DNA of 64,000 nucleotides from Moniliophthora roreri. Lineage: Eukaryota > Basidiomycota > Agaricomycetes > Agaricales > Marasmiaceae. The position numbers and the translations under genes were made by a program. The notes beneath the pieces were generated by a model. It was not told where the DNA came from. It saw only the letters and a list, made by a program, of their open reading frames with translations, and did no database searches. The stretch lies in NCBI GenBank assembly GCA_001466705.2, contig LATX02000012.1, forward strand, positions 58,392-122,391, read 5' to 3'. Positions 10,827-22,805 of the stretch are shown one piece after another. Each line of letters starts with the position of its first letter. The stretch's first letter is position 1.

Positions 10827-13271
10827 GTGAAGGTTTACCCGGATTCGGAAACCGCCTATATATCCCCCTGTGTCACTCCCCCATATAGTACATCAATTCA
10901 CCATCGAATTCACCATCGTCGCCTTGCAGGCTCCTTCTCGTCCTCTATGCGGGGATCAAAGAACGTTTTCGACGGAACTGGCGATGCAGAATATTGGCTC
11001 CTTGCTCTAGAAGACGCATTCTGGAAAAAAGGTCACTATGCGCAATTGCGGGCATTTCAACAAAGGATATCTGGCGATGTCAAGGCCTGGTTTGACTCTG
11101 ACATTCCAGCTGCACTCAAACATCATTGGCTGAATGTACGACCATTATTTGTGGCCTATTGGATAGAAGGCACGCAAGGAGAGGACTTTTCTCGTCTTTG
11201 TTCTGATATGCGGTCCAAGCTTTCGGATCCAGAGAATAGTGATATCCGGCGACATTCGGTCTACAGGCGCGTCGTGAATGAATTTGCCGATTCATCTGAC
11301 GTCGCTTTCGATTTTGTATGGGACGAGTTGGAGAATGCGATTGATAGGAAGAAGCTCCTCCGCGTCGTGTTAGCAGCCTGGAAGGAACTAGGCAAGAACG
11401 AGGGCCGTACCTCCGCTTATGAGGAAGGTTACGGGGTCGGTCGAAGCCATGGTCGAGACGAAGGAGTGAAGGAGGGACGACGGTTAGGCCATGATGAGGG
11501 TGTCAAGGAGGGGCGCATTTCGGGTTGCGATGAAGGAAAGAAGATAGGGTACGAAGACGGTCTTAAAGTGGGAAGGAGGACTGGATTTCATTTTGGGAAG
11601 ATGAAGGGTATAGAACTTGGAGGGCAGATGGAACGGAGTAAGGTCGCATTGGATTCAGATTCGAATACCAGCGTTCCCAAACCATCCGTTCAGCCGCTAC
11701 CACCAGAGATACTCCAGACAGTCTTCCGTTATGCTGCTGCTCCGGACCTCTTTTTGAACACAAACAGGGCGAATTGGAAGCGCTCTTCATATAGGTTTAA
11801 TCTGCGCACAAAACAAGCAATTATTGCTGTCTGTCGGGACTGGTTCAACGCTGGTATCGAACTATTATATGAAGAGGTCACGCTGTGGGATTTGGGGCAG
11901 ATATCAGCCTTCATCTCGTCTCTCAGAACCTCACAACACTCCCTTGCATCATTCGTCAAAGCGGTGAACGTTAATGCCTTGGCACTGTCCTTGGACTGCC
12001 CAAAGGATATCGTGTTCACGCTTTTCAATGCTTTGCAAGACATTATCGATCACTGTCCTCGACTTTCCAGTTTAACATTTATCCCAATTCCCGATATCGA
12101 TGCGAACATTACGTTCGTTGCCCAGCCGAACATGGAACTTTGCCTCCGTATTCCCAGGGAAACTAACATCCGAGAATTAAACCTTGGGGCCTTTGCTCTC
12201 CCTGGATGGGGCATCGAAATGTTCGAGCAATCATTCGACTATCTAGAAACGTTGACGCTTACGCTCAACGCACCTCTAGAAGCTCCTAACAGGCTGGTGG
12301 TCCCAGATATGATCTGGCCTCGATTAAAGTGGTTCCGCTTCACATCCTGTGGTGCCATGCCTTTAATGCTCGAAGTAATCACCAAGGCGTGGAGAATGCC
12401 AGAATTAAACAAGCTCTCGATAACCGTAAATGCGGAGGAATACAATCAATTTCTTCCCTTCCTCGAACTGAATGGTGCCAAGCTGAGCTACCTAAACGTA
12501 GCCCGGCACGCAGCGTCCTGGGGAACCCGATTAGACCTCCCCCTCGAAGTAGTTCTCGGCAAAACACCGTCTTTAAAACACTTGGTCATGTCATCAGCGA
12601 ATATACGACAGGATCAAGAGTCTCTTTCCCACAGAACTCTCCAATGGGTAGATATTTGGGCGGGATTCGGTCCAGAAGCAACTATTTTTAATATGTTTGC
12701 GAACAAACCCAACATCCAACTCGATACAGCCTCACCACTCGAAAAAATCCGGGAAATATTCCTCTCATCCCACATTCCTACTTTGCAGAGTGTCCGAATA
12801 TTCGATCCTGCGCTTCGATTTACGAGACTTGGGCTTGATCTTCCTGATTTTTTGTCTCCGGATGTTTTTTTCCCTAAAGACGATAGGCCAGCCAGAATCC
12901 AACATGTCGGAGTGGACATTGTACATTTAGGTGGATACGTTTGTCAGAATGACATGGCGTATCTACCGCTAGATCCCGACGATCTTGAAGAAGAAGAAGA
13001 GGTGGAAGAACATGGAGAAGAAGAAGCAGAAGAATTGTTGGAAGATCCGGACTTGTCGCGGGAAATGGTAGAGGCAGAGGCAGATCAAGACCAAGAATCA
13101 GACGACTCGGAGGCATCTTGGACACCATATGATGATGATGAGGAAGAAGAAGAAAGTGGGTCTGACTCGGACAATTATGATACAGATGAGTCCGCTACTG
13201 ATTCATTGCGGGACGCACTTGGAGCAGGGCAGGCTACGATCGCACCTCACTCTGGCTACTTTTGGAATTGA
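10827..13271 (+). CDS. F-box protein with gag-like N terminus, EG-repeat and acidic tail
   Basis: The frame gives 814 residues from the first Met. The Met at 10947 (residue 41) is a better start because the preceding 40 residues look like untranslated leader. Residues 46-130 (FDGTGDAEYWLLALEDAFW, then ...VKAWFDSDIP...) resemble a retrotransposon gag/capsid helix domain. Residues 197-275 form a degenerate repeat with a D/E-E/D-G motif every 8 to 12 residues (DEGVKEGRRLGH, DEGVKEGRISGC, DEGKKIGYEDG). An F-box follows (about 289-345, QPLPPEILQTVFRYAA ... AVCRDW). The central part is leucine-rich, and residues 715-800 are very acidic (EEEEEVEEHGEEE). The arrangement suggests an F-box receptor that acquired a domesticated gag-like segment; that is inference. 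It is encoded without introns. Confidence 0.75.
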   Translation: MKVYPDSETAYISPCVTPPYSTSIHHRIHHRRLAGSFSSSMRGSKNVFDGTGDAEYWLLALEDAFWKKGHYAQLRAFQQRISGDVKAWFDSDIPAALKHHWLNVRPLFVAYWIEGTQGEDFSRLCSDMRSKLSDPENSDIRRHSVYRRVVNEFADSSDVAFDFVWDELENAIDRKKLLRVVLAAWKELGKNEGRTSAYEEGYGVGRSHGRDEGVKEGRRLGHDEGVKEGRISGCDEGKKIGYEDGLKVGRRTGFHFGKMKGIELGGQMERSKVALDSDSNTSVPKPSVQPLPPEILQTVFRYAAAPDLFLNTNRANWKRSSYRFNLRTKQAIIAVCRDWFNAGIELLYEEVTLWDLGQISAFISSLRTSQHSLASFVKAVNVNALALSLDCPKDIVFTLFNALQDIIDHCPRLSSLTFIPIPDIDANITFVAQPNMELCLRIPRETNIRELNLGAFALPGWGIEMFEQSFDYLETLTLTLNAPLEAPNRLVVPDMIWPRLKWFRFTSCGAMPLMLEVITKAWRMPELNKLSITVNAEEYNQFLPFLELNGAKLSYLNVARHAASWGTRLDLPLEVVLGKTPSLKHLVMSSANIRQDQESLSHRTLQWVDIWAGFGPEATIFNMFANKPNIQLDTASPLEKIREIFLSSHIPTLQSVRIFDPALRFTRLGLDLPDFLSPDVFFPKDDRPARIQHVGVDIVHLGGYVCQNDMAYLPLDPDDLEEEEEVEEHGEEEAEELLEDPDLSREMVEAEADQDQESDDSEASWTPYDDDEEEEESGSDSDNYDTDESATDSLRDALGAGQATIAPHSGYFWN

Positions 13272-13731
13272 TGTAGATCAAAGTGTAGCGTATTATCAGG
13301 TCAATCGGTTTCATCAAAACACAGGAGAGGCGTCAATGATTTACATGTTACTCCTTGGCTTGTAGGGGTTGAGATACTTACCCTGATCGCAGTCGAAAAA
13401 AACATCATGTTTGAACCTGTACCACTTCCATAGGAACGTCAATGATGATATCCACTAATAAACAACACTTGGCTATTCAAATGAATTACATGCCGACCGA
13501 CAGACCGACCGAAGCGAAAGCTAAATGCGTAATGCGTATGATAACACGAAGAAGAAGAAAAAAAAGAGTCAATTGCAACAAAAAAAAAAAATATCTGTCC
13601 ATGAAATGTAAATGTGAAATGAAGAATGAGCCAAACGTGTACGAGGTATATGGGTGGGGGGTGCTAGGGAATGGGTGCACGACGTGTAGGTACTTTCCAA
13701 TGCGAGAGGTCATGAATCATAAAACAATTTT
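13272..13731. other. 3' intergenic stretch between convergent genes
   Basis: Low-complexity A-rich runs (near 13551-13592) and 3' flanks of the two convergent genes. No gene seen. Confidence 0.4.
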
Positions 13732-15112
13732 TTATACCAGGAAAAATGCGGAAAGAACGACCCCCATTGCTGAAAGAGTAGAAACGCCCATAGCGATGGC
13801 GCCGTTACCGGTGGCTTGAGATCCTTCAGCAGTACCACTGGATGATCCGGTGCTGGTGGGCCTGGCGCTGCTTCCGATAGTATTGGTAGGCCTTCCAGAG
13901 GCAGAAGCTCCCGCTCCACCGGTAGGAGCGCTGCCGGCGGGGCCAGAGCCACTGGGTTCTACGGCGGCGAGGGCGGCATAGATGCTCGTACTTTCGTACT
14001 GGGTGCATTGGCTGCTGGCAGGAACCTTGGGTTGATAAGGCATCGAAGTGATCTGGCCTAGTTCTTCGGGAGGTTGAGTGTAAGTCTGAACCTGACCAGC
14101 CTCGTTGGTGTAGATACCAGGGAAATCCTGATTGTCACCCAAGCAAGATTCAAAGACACCATCTTGGGCATTGCTAGGTGCGTTGTAGTAGCATCCGATA
14201 CGGTCAAAGATATGTTCGCAGAATCGGCGGTCATTGGGGCGAGAAGGGTCGCATGCCTTGAGACAAAAGTAATTGTTGCCCATGAAGCTGCCAGGGGAGT
14301 ATCAGTCAGCCGTCGGCGATAACGGTTCATAATACGGAGAAATAACGTACTTGTGCCATTGGATCACCTGCTGGAACCTGCCGTTACCGCTCCATGCGTT
14401 AGTGTAAAGAACGCCCCCCATTGGATTGCCACGCTACAAAAAAGAAAAAACCCCAACAATCAATAACGCAACTTTATCAACCCCGAATGACTCAACTCAC
14501 CAGATCCGCACCATGGGGATCCATTTCTCCTCCAGCATCGTCAATTTGCATGTTAATTTGTGTTTGATCGATAAATCCGACAACTTGAATATAGTCGGGT
14601 GTCCTCGTGAACTGTACACCAGTAAGGGCCCCGCGAGGAATGAGACGAGTTCCACGCCCAGGTTGCGTGCAGTATGCCACAGCCTCGCCTTCAGTATCAC
14701 CAACCACCGAATTAGGTTCAGGTGGACCCCAGAGACAGAAATCTTATTTCGATATCCCGCTTTAGATAAAAACGTGATTGATTAAAAAGAGACAATGAAC
14801 ATACCTTCTATAGAGTTGATTATAGCAGTCTGACACCGCGATTCTGGACCCTCGGTGGTAGAGTTGCAAATGTTGTAACCATACTGTTCTCCTCGTTCCA
14901 GACCAACGTCGGTATCTACCCGATAAGGCTAAAAAAAGGTAACAAGCATGAGTTTTCCGATTTGCCCCAACGCAATGGAGAGAATTACGAACCAATTGGT
15001 CATACTCGAATCTCTTGTCATTGAGAGGAACTTCGGGGAACGTTTGGGCGACTGCACCGGTGATAAAGAAAGCCGCAAGAGCAGCGAGGGCTGAATGAGT
15101 GACTGGGGACAT
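13732..15112 (-). CDS. GPI-anchored secreted glycoprotein, macrofage-activating-glycoprotein-like (copy A)
   Basis: Five exons (transcription order 15112-14993, 14928-14805, 14742-14501, 14433-14351, 14287-13732) with GT-AG introns give 374 residues. Residues 1-22 form a signal peptide (SALAALAAFFITGAVA). The body contains WGPPEPNS, GEAVAYCTQPGRGTRLIP, QVVGFIDQTQ and GGEMDPHGADL, then a Cys-rich block (FCLKACDPSRP, FCEHIFDRIGC, CLGDNQDFPGIYT). The last 60 residues are Ser/Thr/Gly-rich and end in a hydrophobic tail, as for GPI attachment. The family is common in Agaricomycetes under the label macrofage activating glycoprotein; the physiological role is not established, and a cell-wall surface protein is the most likely reading. 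The neighbour at 16.6-18.0 kb is a tandem paralogue with the same exon plan. Confidence 0.88.
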
Positions 15113-16615
15113 GGACGTCACAAAAAAAAAAGGGCCAAAGGGGCTGAAAGGGGGGGAAAGAAAAAAAGTTGAACAATGTTCGCTTTTAAGGAAACACCAA
15201 GACATACCAGAAGCTTGGCCTAGTTCCGAAGACATTCATCTTCCCCCACTGCTGGTATGAATCCCGTGCCCAGGCTTTCTTGGGATGACATGCTGCAAAA
15301 CGTGCTTGTATTCGGGTCGATCGTTGATTCGCCGGCCTTTCATCTATGTCCTCTCGCGAGTAAGGGCGTTGGGCTGCCTTTAAGAAGTCATTTTGATATT
15401 CGGTCAGAATGTTTCTTTTTCTCCGTAGATTGAAACGCACGATAAACTCGGAGGCACACACTTGCAAGGATTCGACCATCTCTCCTATCCGCCAAGTACA
15501 TTTACTTCTTCCTTGCTTTCAGCCAATGTACCCGAGCCCAGGGTTCTTCGATCAAAAGCCAAGTGTCGCTGAGCATACGCATCATCACTGAGCTCGAATT
15601 TCTCAACGAAGAGCGGGTTTTTCGAGTAAGAGAACAAGTTATGAGAACCTCTCGGGAATTTGATACTCTGCCATTGCGGAACAGCAGATCTCCTTCGTCG
15701 TAATGAGCTCGAGTAGAAGAGGGGGGGTTAGTTTGAGCAGGAGACGGTCTCTCAGGTGACACAGAGCCAAGACGTATGTATGATTAGTAAGCCCACCTTG
15801 GGGAGGGCGGGCTGTGGTTACGGCATATACCGGTTGGTTGGTCGACTGAAAAAAAACAAAATCTTGAACGACGATCTTGGTATGTTCCTTGTGTCTGTTT
15901 ACTATCCCTACATGAGACAAAGACGAGTTCACAGCTAGCGCGCTAGTTGGGCGCCAACTGTGAAACCTGCGGTCAGTCCCATTATTAAATACATCGGGGC
16001 AGAGATAATATCGGCAAACGGTCATTTACTGCTTATGACATTCCTTCTATAATATAATAGCGTGTTGGTTTAGTTACCCGAACCCGGTATGAGCGTCAAC
16101 GACTCGGAGTGCGCGCCTGTTGGGCGTCTGCCTACCAACGTCTCAGGAGATATAAACCGGCTCTTTACGTTTGCAATCCCAGCCTTCACATTACATTGGC
16201 ATGACCACCGCCCCGCTCAAACCATTGTAACACACTCTCAATCACAAAAACACAAAATGACAAGTCCAGAAATCCAATTCCAAAGATATCCAGTCCACAT
16301 ACTAAAAATCCATGTGTATGTGTATGGTAGGAGAGAAACAGGCCAAAAAAAAAAAAAAAAGGTTCAATTGCAGCAGTGTGTGTGTGTGGTACTAATGCGT
16401 AAATCCGAATGTCCATGGAATGAATTAAGACTGTTAAAAAAAAAAAAGTTGTACGAGGTAAAAAAAAGGGTGCGCGACCAAAAAGTACGACGTAGGAGAG
16501 AGTGGGTGTAATGGCTTTCGGTGTGTGTGTGTGTGTGGACATGCAGAAATCGTGACAACCATCATCATAAAGTACAAAAAAAAAAACGTCTACGTTCCAA
16601 CAACGTTTTTTTTTT
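15113..16615. other. intergenic stretch between tandem glycoprotein genes
   Basis: Upstream region of copy A and downstream region of copy B. It holds several homopolymer A runs (16345-16360, 16437-16447), GT dinucleotide repeats (16375-16388, 16521-16535) and a T run (16607-16618). Short frames on both strands are not convincing genes. Confidence 0.45.
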
Positions 16616-17982
16616 TTATGACAAGAAGAGGGCAGACAGGATAACGCCCATCACCGAGAAGCCAGAGACACTCATAGCGAGCGCACCATTGTCAGTGCTC
16701 TGAGAGCCAGCAGCGGAGCCAGAGGCAGAACCGGTAGGTCTGCCGGAAGCACCAGAGCCGGAACCAGTAGGCCTGCCAGATCCGCTGGCACCACCACTGG
16801 CAGTTGGGGAGGAGCCAGCAGGGCCGGATCCTGTAGGAGCGACGGTGGCGAGAGCAGCGTAGAGGCTTGTGCTTTGGTAAGTTGTGCAAGAGCTGCTAGC
16901 GGGGACCTTGGGCTGGTAAGGCATGGTGGAAATAACACCGAGTTCTTCAGGGGGCTGGGTATAAGTCATGACCTGGCCGTTTTGAGTATAGATACCGGGG
17001 AAATCCTGGTTGTCACCCAAGCAAGACTCGAAAACGCCGTCCTTGGCAGCGTTGGGAGCATTGTAGGCACATCCGATACGGTCGTAGATGTGTTCGCAGA
17101 ATTTGCGAGCGTTGGGACCGGCAGGATCGCAAGCTTTGAGACAGAAAAAGTTTGCGCCCATGAAACTGATCAATTAAAAAAATGTCAGTTTCCGTGGTAT
17201 AGACATTTCAAAGCATAACACTTACTTGTGCCAATCAACGACTTGCTGGTACTTGCTGGCATCGCCGCTCCATGCGTTGGAGTATAAAACACCACCCATT
17301 GGGTTTCCACGCTATCAAGCACCATTGGGTTTAGCATTGAGAGTATGGACTGGGGATGAATGACACATACCAAATCAGCACCGTGAGGGTCCATCTCACC
17401 TCCCCAATCTTCAGCTGCCATGTCGATCTGGGTCTGGTCAATGAAACCAACGACTTGAATGTAATCGGAGGTTTTCATGAACTGGACACCGGTGAGGGCA
17501 CCACGGGGGATAAGACGAGTTCCACGTCCGGGTTTGGTGCAGTAAGCAACAGCCTCGCCTTCAGTGTTGCCAACCATTGAGTTGGGCTCAGGGGGACCCC
17601 AAAGACAAAAGTCTAAATGTGCGTGTACGTCAGTTTCTACAACTCTCGTCAACGTCTCTTAGTGAGCGCACCTTCGATAGAGTTGATCATGCCTGTCTGG
17701 CATCGTGAGGTGGGACCTTCGGTCGTCGAGTTGCAAATGTTGTAGCCGTATTGTTCACCACGTTCTAAACCAACGTCGGTATCGACACGATAAGGCTGTC
17801 AAAGGGTAAAAAGTATAAGCCAAAAAAACGTCGTCTTGTGGAGAAAGGGGTGTACGGCTCACCAGAGCTTCGTACTCGAATTTCTTGTCATGGAGGGGAA
17901 CTTGAGGGAATTTCTGGGCGACAGCACCAGAGACAAGGAAGGCTGCAAGAGCAGCAAGGGTTGAACGAGCGACTGGGGACAT
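16616..17982 (-). CDS. GPI-anchored secreted glycoprotein, macrofage-activating-glycoprotein-like (copy B)
   Basis: Five exons (17982-17863, 17795-17672, 17612-17371, 17311-17226, 17165-16616) give 373 residues. Exons 1-3 have exactly the same lengths as copy A (120, 124, 242 nt); exon 4 is one codon longer and exon 5 is 6 nt shorter. Signal peptide (MSPVARSTLAALAAFLVSGAVA), conserved GEAVAYCTKPGRGTRLIP and GFIDQTQ blocks, a Cys-rich block (FCLKACDPAGP, CLGDNQDFPGIYT), then a repeated Ser/Gly/Arg-Pro-Thr linker (SGRPTGSGSG, SGRPTGSASG) and a hydrophobic C terminus for a GPI anchor. This is a tandem duplication of copy A. Divergence is mainly in the low-complexity stalk. Confidence 0.88.
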
Positions 17983-18686
17983 GTTGTCAAGAAAAAGCTG
18001 GGAGAGTCAGGTGGGGACGGCCAAGAGCCTTGAGAAGGTGGGGGATGAGGGAGAAAGTACGGAGTTGGAATAGCCATCTTGTTCCGGCTGGCCATATAAG
18101 CAAAAATGCCCAACAACATAATGCAACAGGGTCAGATTGCTTGGCGTAGGTCCGAAAACGACAGTTGACTGGCTGAACAGCCGCGCCCAGAGTTTCTTGA
18201 GTGAAACCGTGTATGCCCATTTCGGTGATGTTTCCTTTTTGAGTAATGGCTGAGATCCTTGGCGATGGTGACAGTTGTCAGTCTGCGACTAGGAGACTAG
18301 TAGCCAGTCCTAAGAGTACTTGTAAAAGCCAGTCGTTAGATTCTTTGCTGCTGCTCGGGAGGCGAATAACGGAGATGAACGGCTGGTTTTAGCTTGGATC
18401 AACATGCAAGATGTTGAGAGTAAGACACGTGTAACCGTGCTAGGCGTGGGAACGGATTACCCGAATCAATCACAGCGGCGAACTGCCTCCGCTCATAAGC
18501 CCTGCTATATTCACGATGATCTAATATTCTATACATTCAACGTCATGAATCGCAGGGGAATTCATGCCTACGCTTTTTACAGGACAATGGGTCTAGACCG
18601 TACCTTGGCGCTTAATGTGATAGGACTCCTGAACGTTTGACGATCCAATGGAAACACCACACGACTCTCGCTAACCACACCACACC
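17983..18686. other. intergenic stretch
   Basis: Promoter side of copy B and 3' flank of the next minus-strand gene. I see no gene. Confidence 0.4.
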
Positions 18687-19933
18687 CTACAGCTCATCCC
18701 TTTCACGATCGAATGAAGTGTGAGCCGACTCTTCAACCCAGCACTCTGTCTCATTGAAGCGAAGCTCGACAGGCAGGCCACGAAGCAATAAGCCGCAGGG
18801 TCTATCGCCGTCAACGCAGGATGCGTTCCTTTTAGCGACGAACACGGAAGCATCATCTCCATCCGTCGTAAACATCATCTTGAGCACCCCGCGAAGCGTA
18901 CTCGTCACCCAACCCATAGTTCCCTTCGCATCGTTGTATCTTCCCATCTGGGGCATGGCGATAAACAGACTAGAACCCATATCACCTCAAATATACAACT
19001 CACCTGGTCTTCCAGGACAAACGAGTCTTTAGAAGTCAACTCTTCATCTCGCTCTCGACGAGCACAATCACTTGTAGAACTGCAAACTCGGAATGGTATG
19101 TCCTGGAACAGTCCACCTGGCGTGTATATAGCATTTTCACGATTTGAACCAATTTGTCTTCCATCTGCAATGCCAAGGGTATAACAACGACCATAGCGAA
19201 TCCCTATATCGGTGGGATCAAGTTCATCATCTTGAAAGTCTTCCACTACCTCTGACGACGCTTCGACGGCAGCAGCAGACACCATGGGTTCATCAGATGA
19301 TAAAGTCTTGGATGATGAATGACACCCGCATCCACCAGATTTGCCCTTCTCCTCATCACCTTCCGTGGTCGTGGCCTTGTCCACGCACATGCCCTCGACC
19401 ATAATCATTCCTGTAGGGCAACAACCACCTTCCCCGCTCGAAATGTCACCGGTCCAATCATGACCCGGTGCGCAGCACTATATATGTATCGGCAAAAGCG
19501 TAAATGACCTTGCTCTGAGCCATAAAACAAGTCAACTCACGAATCCTAGTTTAGCCTCCTCATCTTGCCATGTTACTGATCCATCAGCCTGGCAGCATCC
19601 CGCGATACGAGTTTCCTGGATTCAAAATCGACAAAAATTCAACATATCCCCATTTTAAAGAACACGCACTGGATGGTAGTAGAGATTTTCCAATGCCTCG
19701 CAGGTCAAATTGGCAACGTCTCGCACACAACGTTCACCACCAGCACCTGCATTTTTACGATTTTTAACCACCTTCCATCCATCAACAGGTTGACCGAGTC
19801 GTCTAGCGGCATCTTCGCATGAGAATGAAAACGTGGATGCTTGGGCCGCCGCCGCCGCTCGCAAAGTTTTGAAGGAGATGAGGAAGAAGGAAATCGATAA
19901 GAGTAACACTGCACGGATAGAAGAAGGGGTCAT
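18687..19933 (-). CDS. secreted Cys-rich protein, divergent member of the CC-motif family (gene C)
   Basis: Four exons (19933-19670, 19615-19541, 19477-19004, 18947-18687) with canonical introns give 357 residues. A signal peptide covers about residues 1-26 (LLLSISFFLISF). Family marks shared with the 20.7 and 22.8 kb genes: a CC pair early in exon 2, an exon 3 starting CC with a second CC (GGCCPTGMIMVEGMC), then IRYGRCYTLGIADGRQIGS, FQDIPFRVCSSTSDC and FVLEDQ. The intron before the IPFRVC segment, present in relatives, is missing here. The C-terminal Cys segment is diverged. An acidic/Ser linker (about 145-190) replaces the Pro linker of relatives. Probably extracellular; function unknown. 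Confidence 0.8.
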
Positions 19934-20665
19934 TTTTTTCTTGTGTGTGTGTGTGTAGACGGAATGGATGGTTCAAACTACCTTGAGGTGGAAAAGTTTT
20001 ATGGTTATGAGTACACTATGAACATTCATGATTTCAGTCGGACACATACTTCGATTCCATAACGATAATTCCAACCACTTCAACGATTTGAACGACAGAC
20101 TCCTTGCATTCATGGCCTCGACAGGTTGGACAAGTACATGGCGGGAGAGTAGGTTATTCTGAGCAGCATGGTGAAGGATTAACGAGATTTTTGAGAATAA
20201 GGGTTGACCCGATGAGTAGTACTGTATGTGGTTGAGGTTGAAGGTCTTCGCCGCGCGCTGCGCCGCGGCTGTCACTCGGAGTCGGATTCTTGTCACTCCA
20301 AACCACGACGACATACAGCTGAATCTTTCTTGCCATTGACATGAAAATATAGCCGAAAAATAATGACACTTCAGCAAGGTATTCTATTTACTTTTTCAAA
20401 GACCCGGGCTCACAATTTCGACTCTTGGCAGGAGTTATATTCTATTCGATATTCATACAAGTTTTCACTGAATATGCACCAAGTCTTGTCGCAATTTACT
20501 TGCTACGTGGCGGAGAGTACGCCTTCCATACATGGCATTATGCTCAATAATACAGGCCACTTGAACGGAATTCGTTCGGCTGTAAGTCAGTCAGACATCC
20601 TACATTGCGAATAAGTCCTCTGACAAGAAAGAAGCAGAATGGGGCTCCTCGATAATTGGGGGGGG
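19934..20665. other. intergenic stretch between divergent secreted-protein genes
   Basis: Upstream of gene C (minus) and gene D (plus). It contains a short GT repeat (19942-19956). No gene supported. Confidence 0.4.
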
Positions 20666-20673
20666 TATAAAAA
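20666..20673 (+). promoter_or_regulatory. TATA box of gene D
   Basis: TATAAAAA after a G-run (20658-20665), about 65 bp upstream of the ATG at 20731, followed by a C/T-rich leader. Confidence 0.6.
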
Positions 20674-20730
20674 CCCTCGAGTTGTAGCTGCATTCCTCAT
20701 CCCATCCAATCCAATTCCTCCTTCTCCAAG

Positions 20731-21998
20731 ATGAAGTTCTTCACCGTCGCTTTCTTCCTCCTCCCAACTCTTATTGCAAAAGCCCAGGAGATTCCTCAGT
20801 GTCGCCCTGGTTTCGAGCCCGTCGAATTCGAACCTGGCTCAGGGGAGTACTTTTGCCGACAGATAATAATTTCATGCCCATTAAACCAAACACCATACAA
20901 AAACCCGGTTTGTTACTCGTTTCGTTTCACGACGAAAATACCCCTCGTTTCTTAGTACCCTTGTCCCTTTCAGGAAACCAACGCCGATTCGTGTTGCCCC
21001 AGCAACCAACAACTCGTCATGTACGACGAGAATCTCAAGACTGGTGTTGTGAGTAGTCCTTTTTTTTTTCTTCACTCCTCCCTGTCCTTTTTTGCTGAGA
21101 TTTGTGTGTGTGTATGTAGTGCTGCGGTGCAGACCAAGTTTACCTCGGTATCAAACCCAACGGCAGGTGTTGCAAAAAGGGAGAGATCCTCCAGGATGGC
21201 AAATGCCTTCCTGCACCACCTCCATCTGGATGCCAAGGCTGCCCTACTCAGCCTCCGGGTGCTTGCGCATTGAAAGCTGCTTGTGGAGATAACGCAAACA
21301 CCGGTCTTCAATACGGCTCTTGCTATCAGCTCAAGTTCCCCAACGGTCAACAATTGGGACGTGGTGTCGGCGGCAACCCTAATATGTACACTCAGGATGG
21401 ATATATTCAGTATGTGTCCCTCCTACCCCCNCACCAAAAGAAAACTCGGGACCGAGAAACATTTGCTGACTATTTTTGCAATCAAACAGAAACATTCCTT
21501 ACAGAGTTTGCAAATTCCCGGCAAACCCGAATGATTGTGGTACTGGTCCAGTCAAGGCCGGTGCTTCCTTTGCTATTGAGGATGGTATTGGCCCGGCAGG
21601 ATCAACGGCCGGCGAAAGGTCTTGGATGGTCAGTACCCAATGTTCTTTTCCTCTCTCTCTCTCTCAAAAGTCAATGGCTCACTCTTTGTATTTGTAGGAC
21701 AACGTTGATGGCGGCGCTCACATGCAACTCACTACCGACGCCACCAAAGCTAGGAAATTCAATGGCAAAACATCGTGTTCCGGCTGCCAGTGTGTCGTTC
21801 AACTCATTAGCTCGGGATATGCTTGCCCCGCTATTCAGCCTGGTATCACTATCGTGAGTTGACTTTCTAATACAAATCAGCACTCATTCTAAACACATAA
21901 CGTCTATCTCATAGTGGGCAAACCCAAAGGTCACTCTCAAACTCCAATTCCTGGAAGTCCCATGCGACGGACAATTCAGCTTCCCCCAACTCAACTGA
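20731..21998 (+). CDS. secreted Cys-rich CC-motif protein (gene D)
   Basis: Six exons (20731-20907, 20974-21048, 21120-21409, 21490-21628, 21698-21853, 21915-21998) give 306 residues. Signal peptide MKFFTVAFFLLPTLIAKA. Modules in order: CRPGFEPVEFEPG...YFCRQ...CP (24-50); CC then QQLVMYDE (66-78); CCGADQVYLG...CCKKGEILQDGKC (85-113); a short Pro linker; CPTQPPGACALKAACG; GLQYGSCYQLKFPNGQQLGRG; NIPYRVCKFP...DCGTGPV; FAIEDGIGPAG; CSGCQCVVQL; and a C-terminal FLEVPCDGQFSFPQLN. The even number and pairing of cysteines suggests an extracellular disulfide-rich protein. I cannot assign a function. It converges on its twin E. An n at 21431 lies inside intron 4 and does not affect the product. Confidence 0.85.
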
Positions 21999-22805
21999 CT
22001 GCAAGGCACTCAGCGTCAGCTAGTTGGAGTATCGCTCTCATCAACAACAGCAGCAGCAACGACAACGACAACAACAACAACAAGAACAGTCGGCAAATTG
22101 ATACATAGCGCAGCAGACTTGTTGACCGACGTTACTTCACATCTCGCTGATACAATTAGTCCTCATTTCCCGATACAACACCAACGACATCTATTCCTTT
22201 AGACGTATATATATACATATATCTCATATTCATTCATCATTTGCAACAAAATTTTTTTTTTCCCCCTACAATGCAGATTTGAGATCAATTAAAAAAGTAT
22301 TCGTTTTCAAATGTGCTTTTTTGCGCGTGATATGCCTCGCTATCCCGGCGAGGCCGGTTTTTTAAGAATATTGCACAGAGCGGGTTCCTAACCCAATTAT
22401 ACTCCTCTGAATGATAGATTTGAAGTTGTGACTTGAACACTAGCGCGAGCTATAGGAAAACCTTTGAAGTTTGACGCCCAAAGTAGCTCATTAGCGAAGG
22501 TTGAAGAGACGGGGGCTATCTCATAGCTCTATCCGGCGGGCTACTGGGAAGAATATTTGTTCGAGTAAATACTATCCATTGTTTGAGATATCAACGGCTC
22601 TCGATAAAATAGAGGGTTCGACGCATGAAGTTCAAGGCGATCTTTATACGGTATTATCATCTAATTTATAGTACATAGATGGTATAAAATAAGGTTTAAC
22701 TAATTTTATTAAAGTTGGTAATGACGATTTATTAATTCGTGATCGAAAGCGTGATCTACAAAAGAAAGTCTACATGCTAGCAAGCTACGATATGACATAT
22801 TCCAG
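21999..22805. other. intergenic stretch between convergent twins D and E
   Basis: Contains a CAA/CAG-type low-complexity tract (22046-22086), an AT-rich ATATATAC tract (22207-22224) and a T run (22252-22262). Shared 3' region; no gene. Confidence 0.45.
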
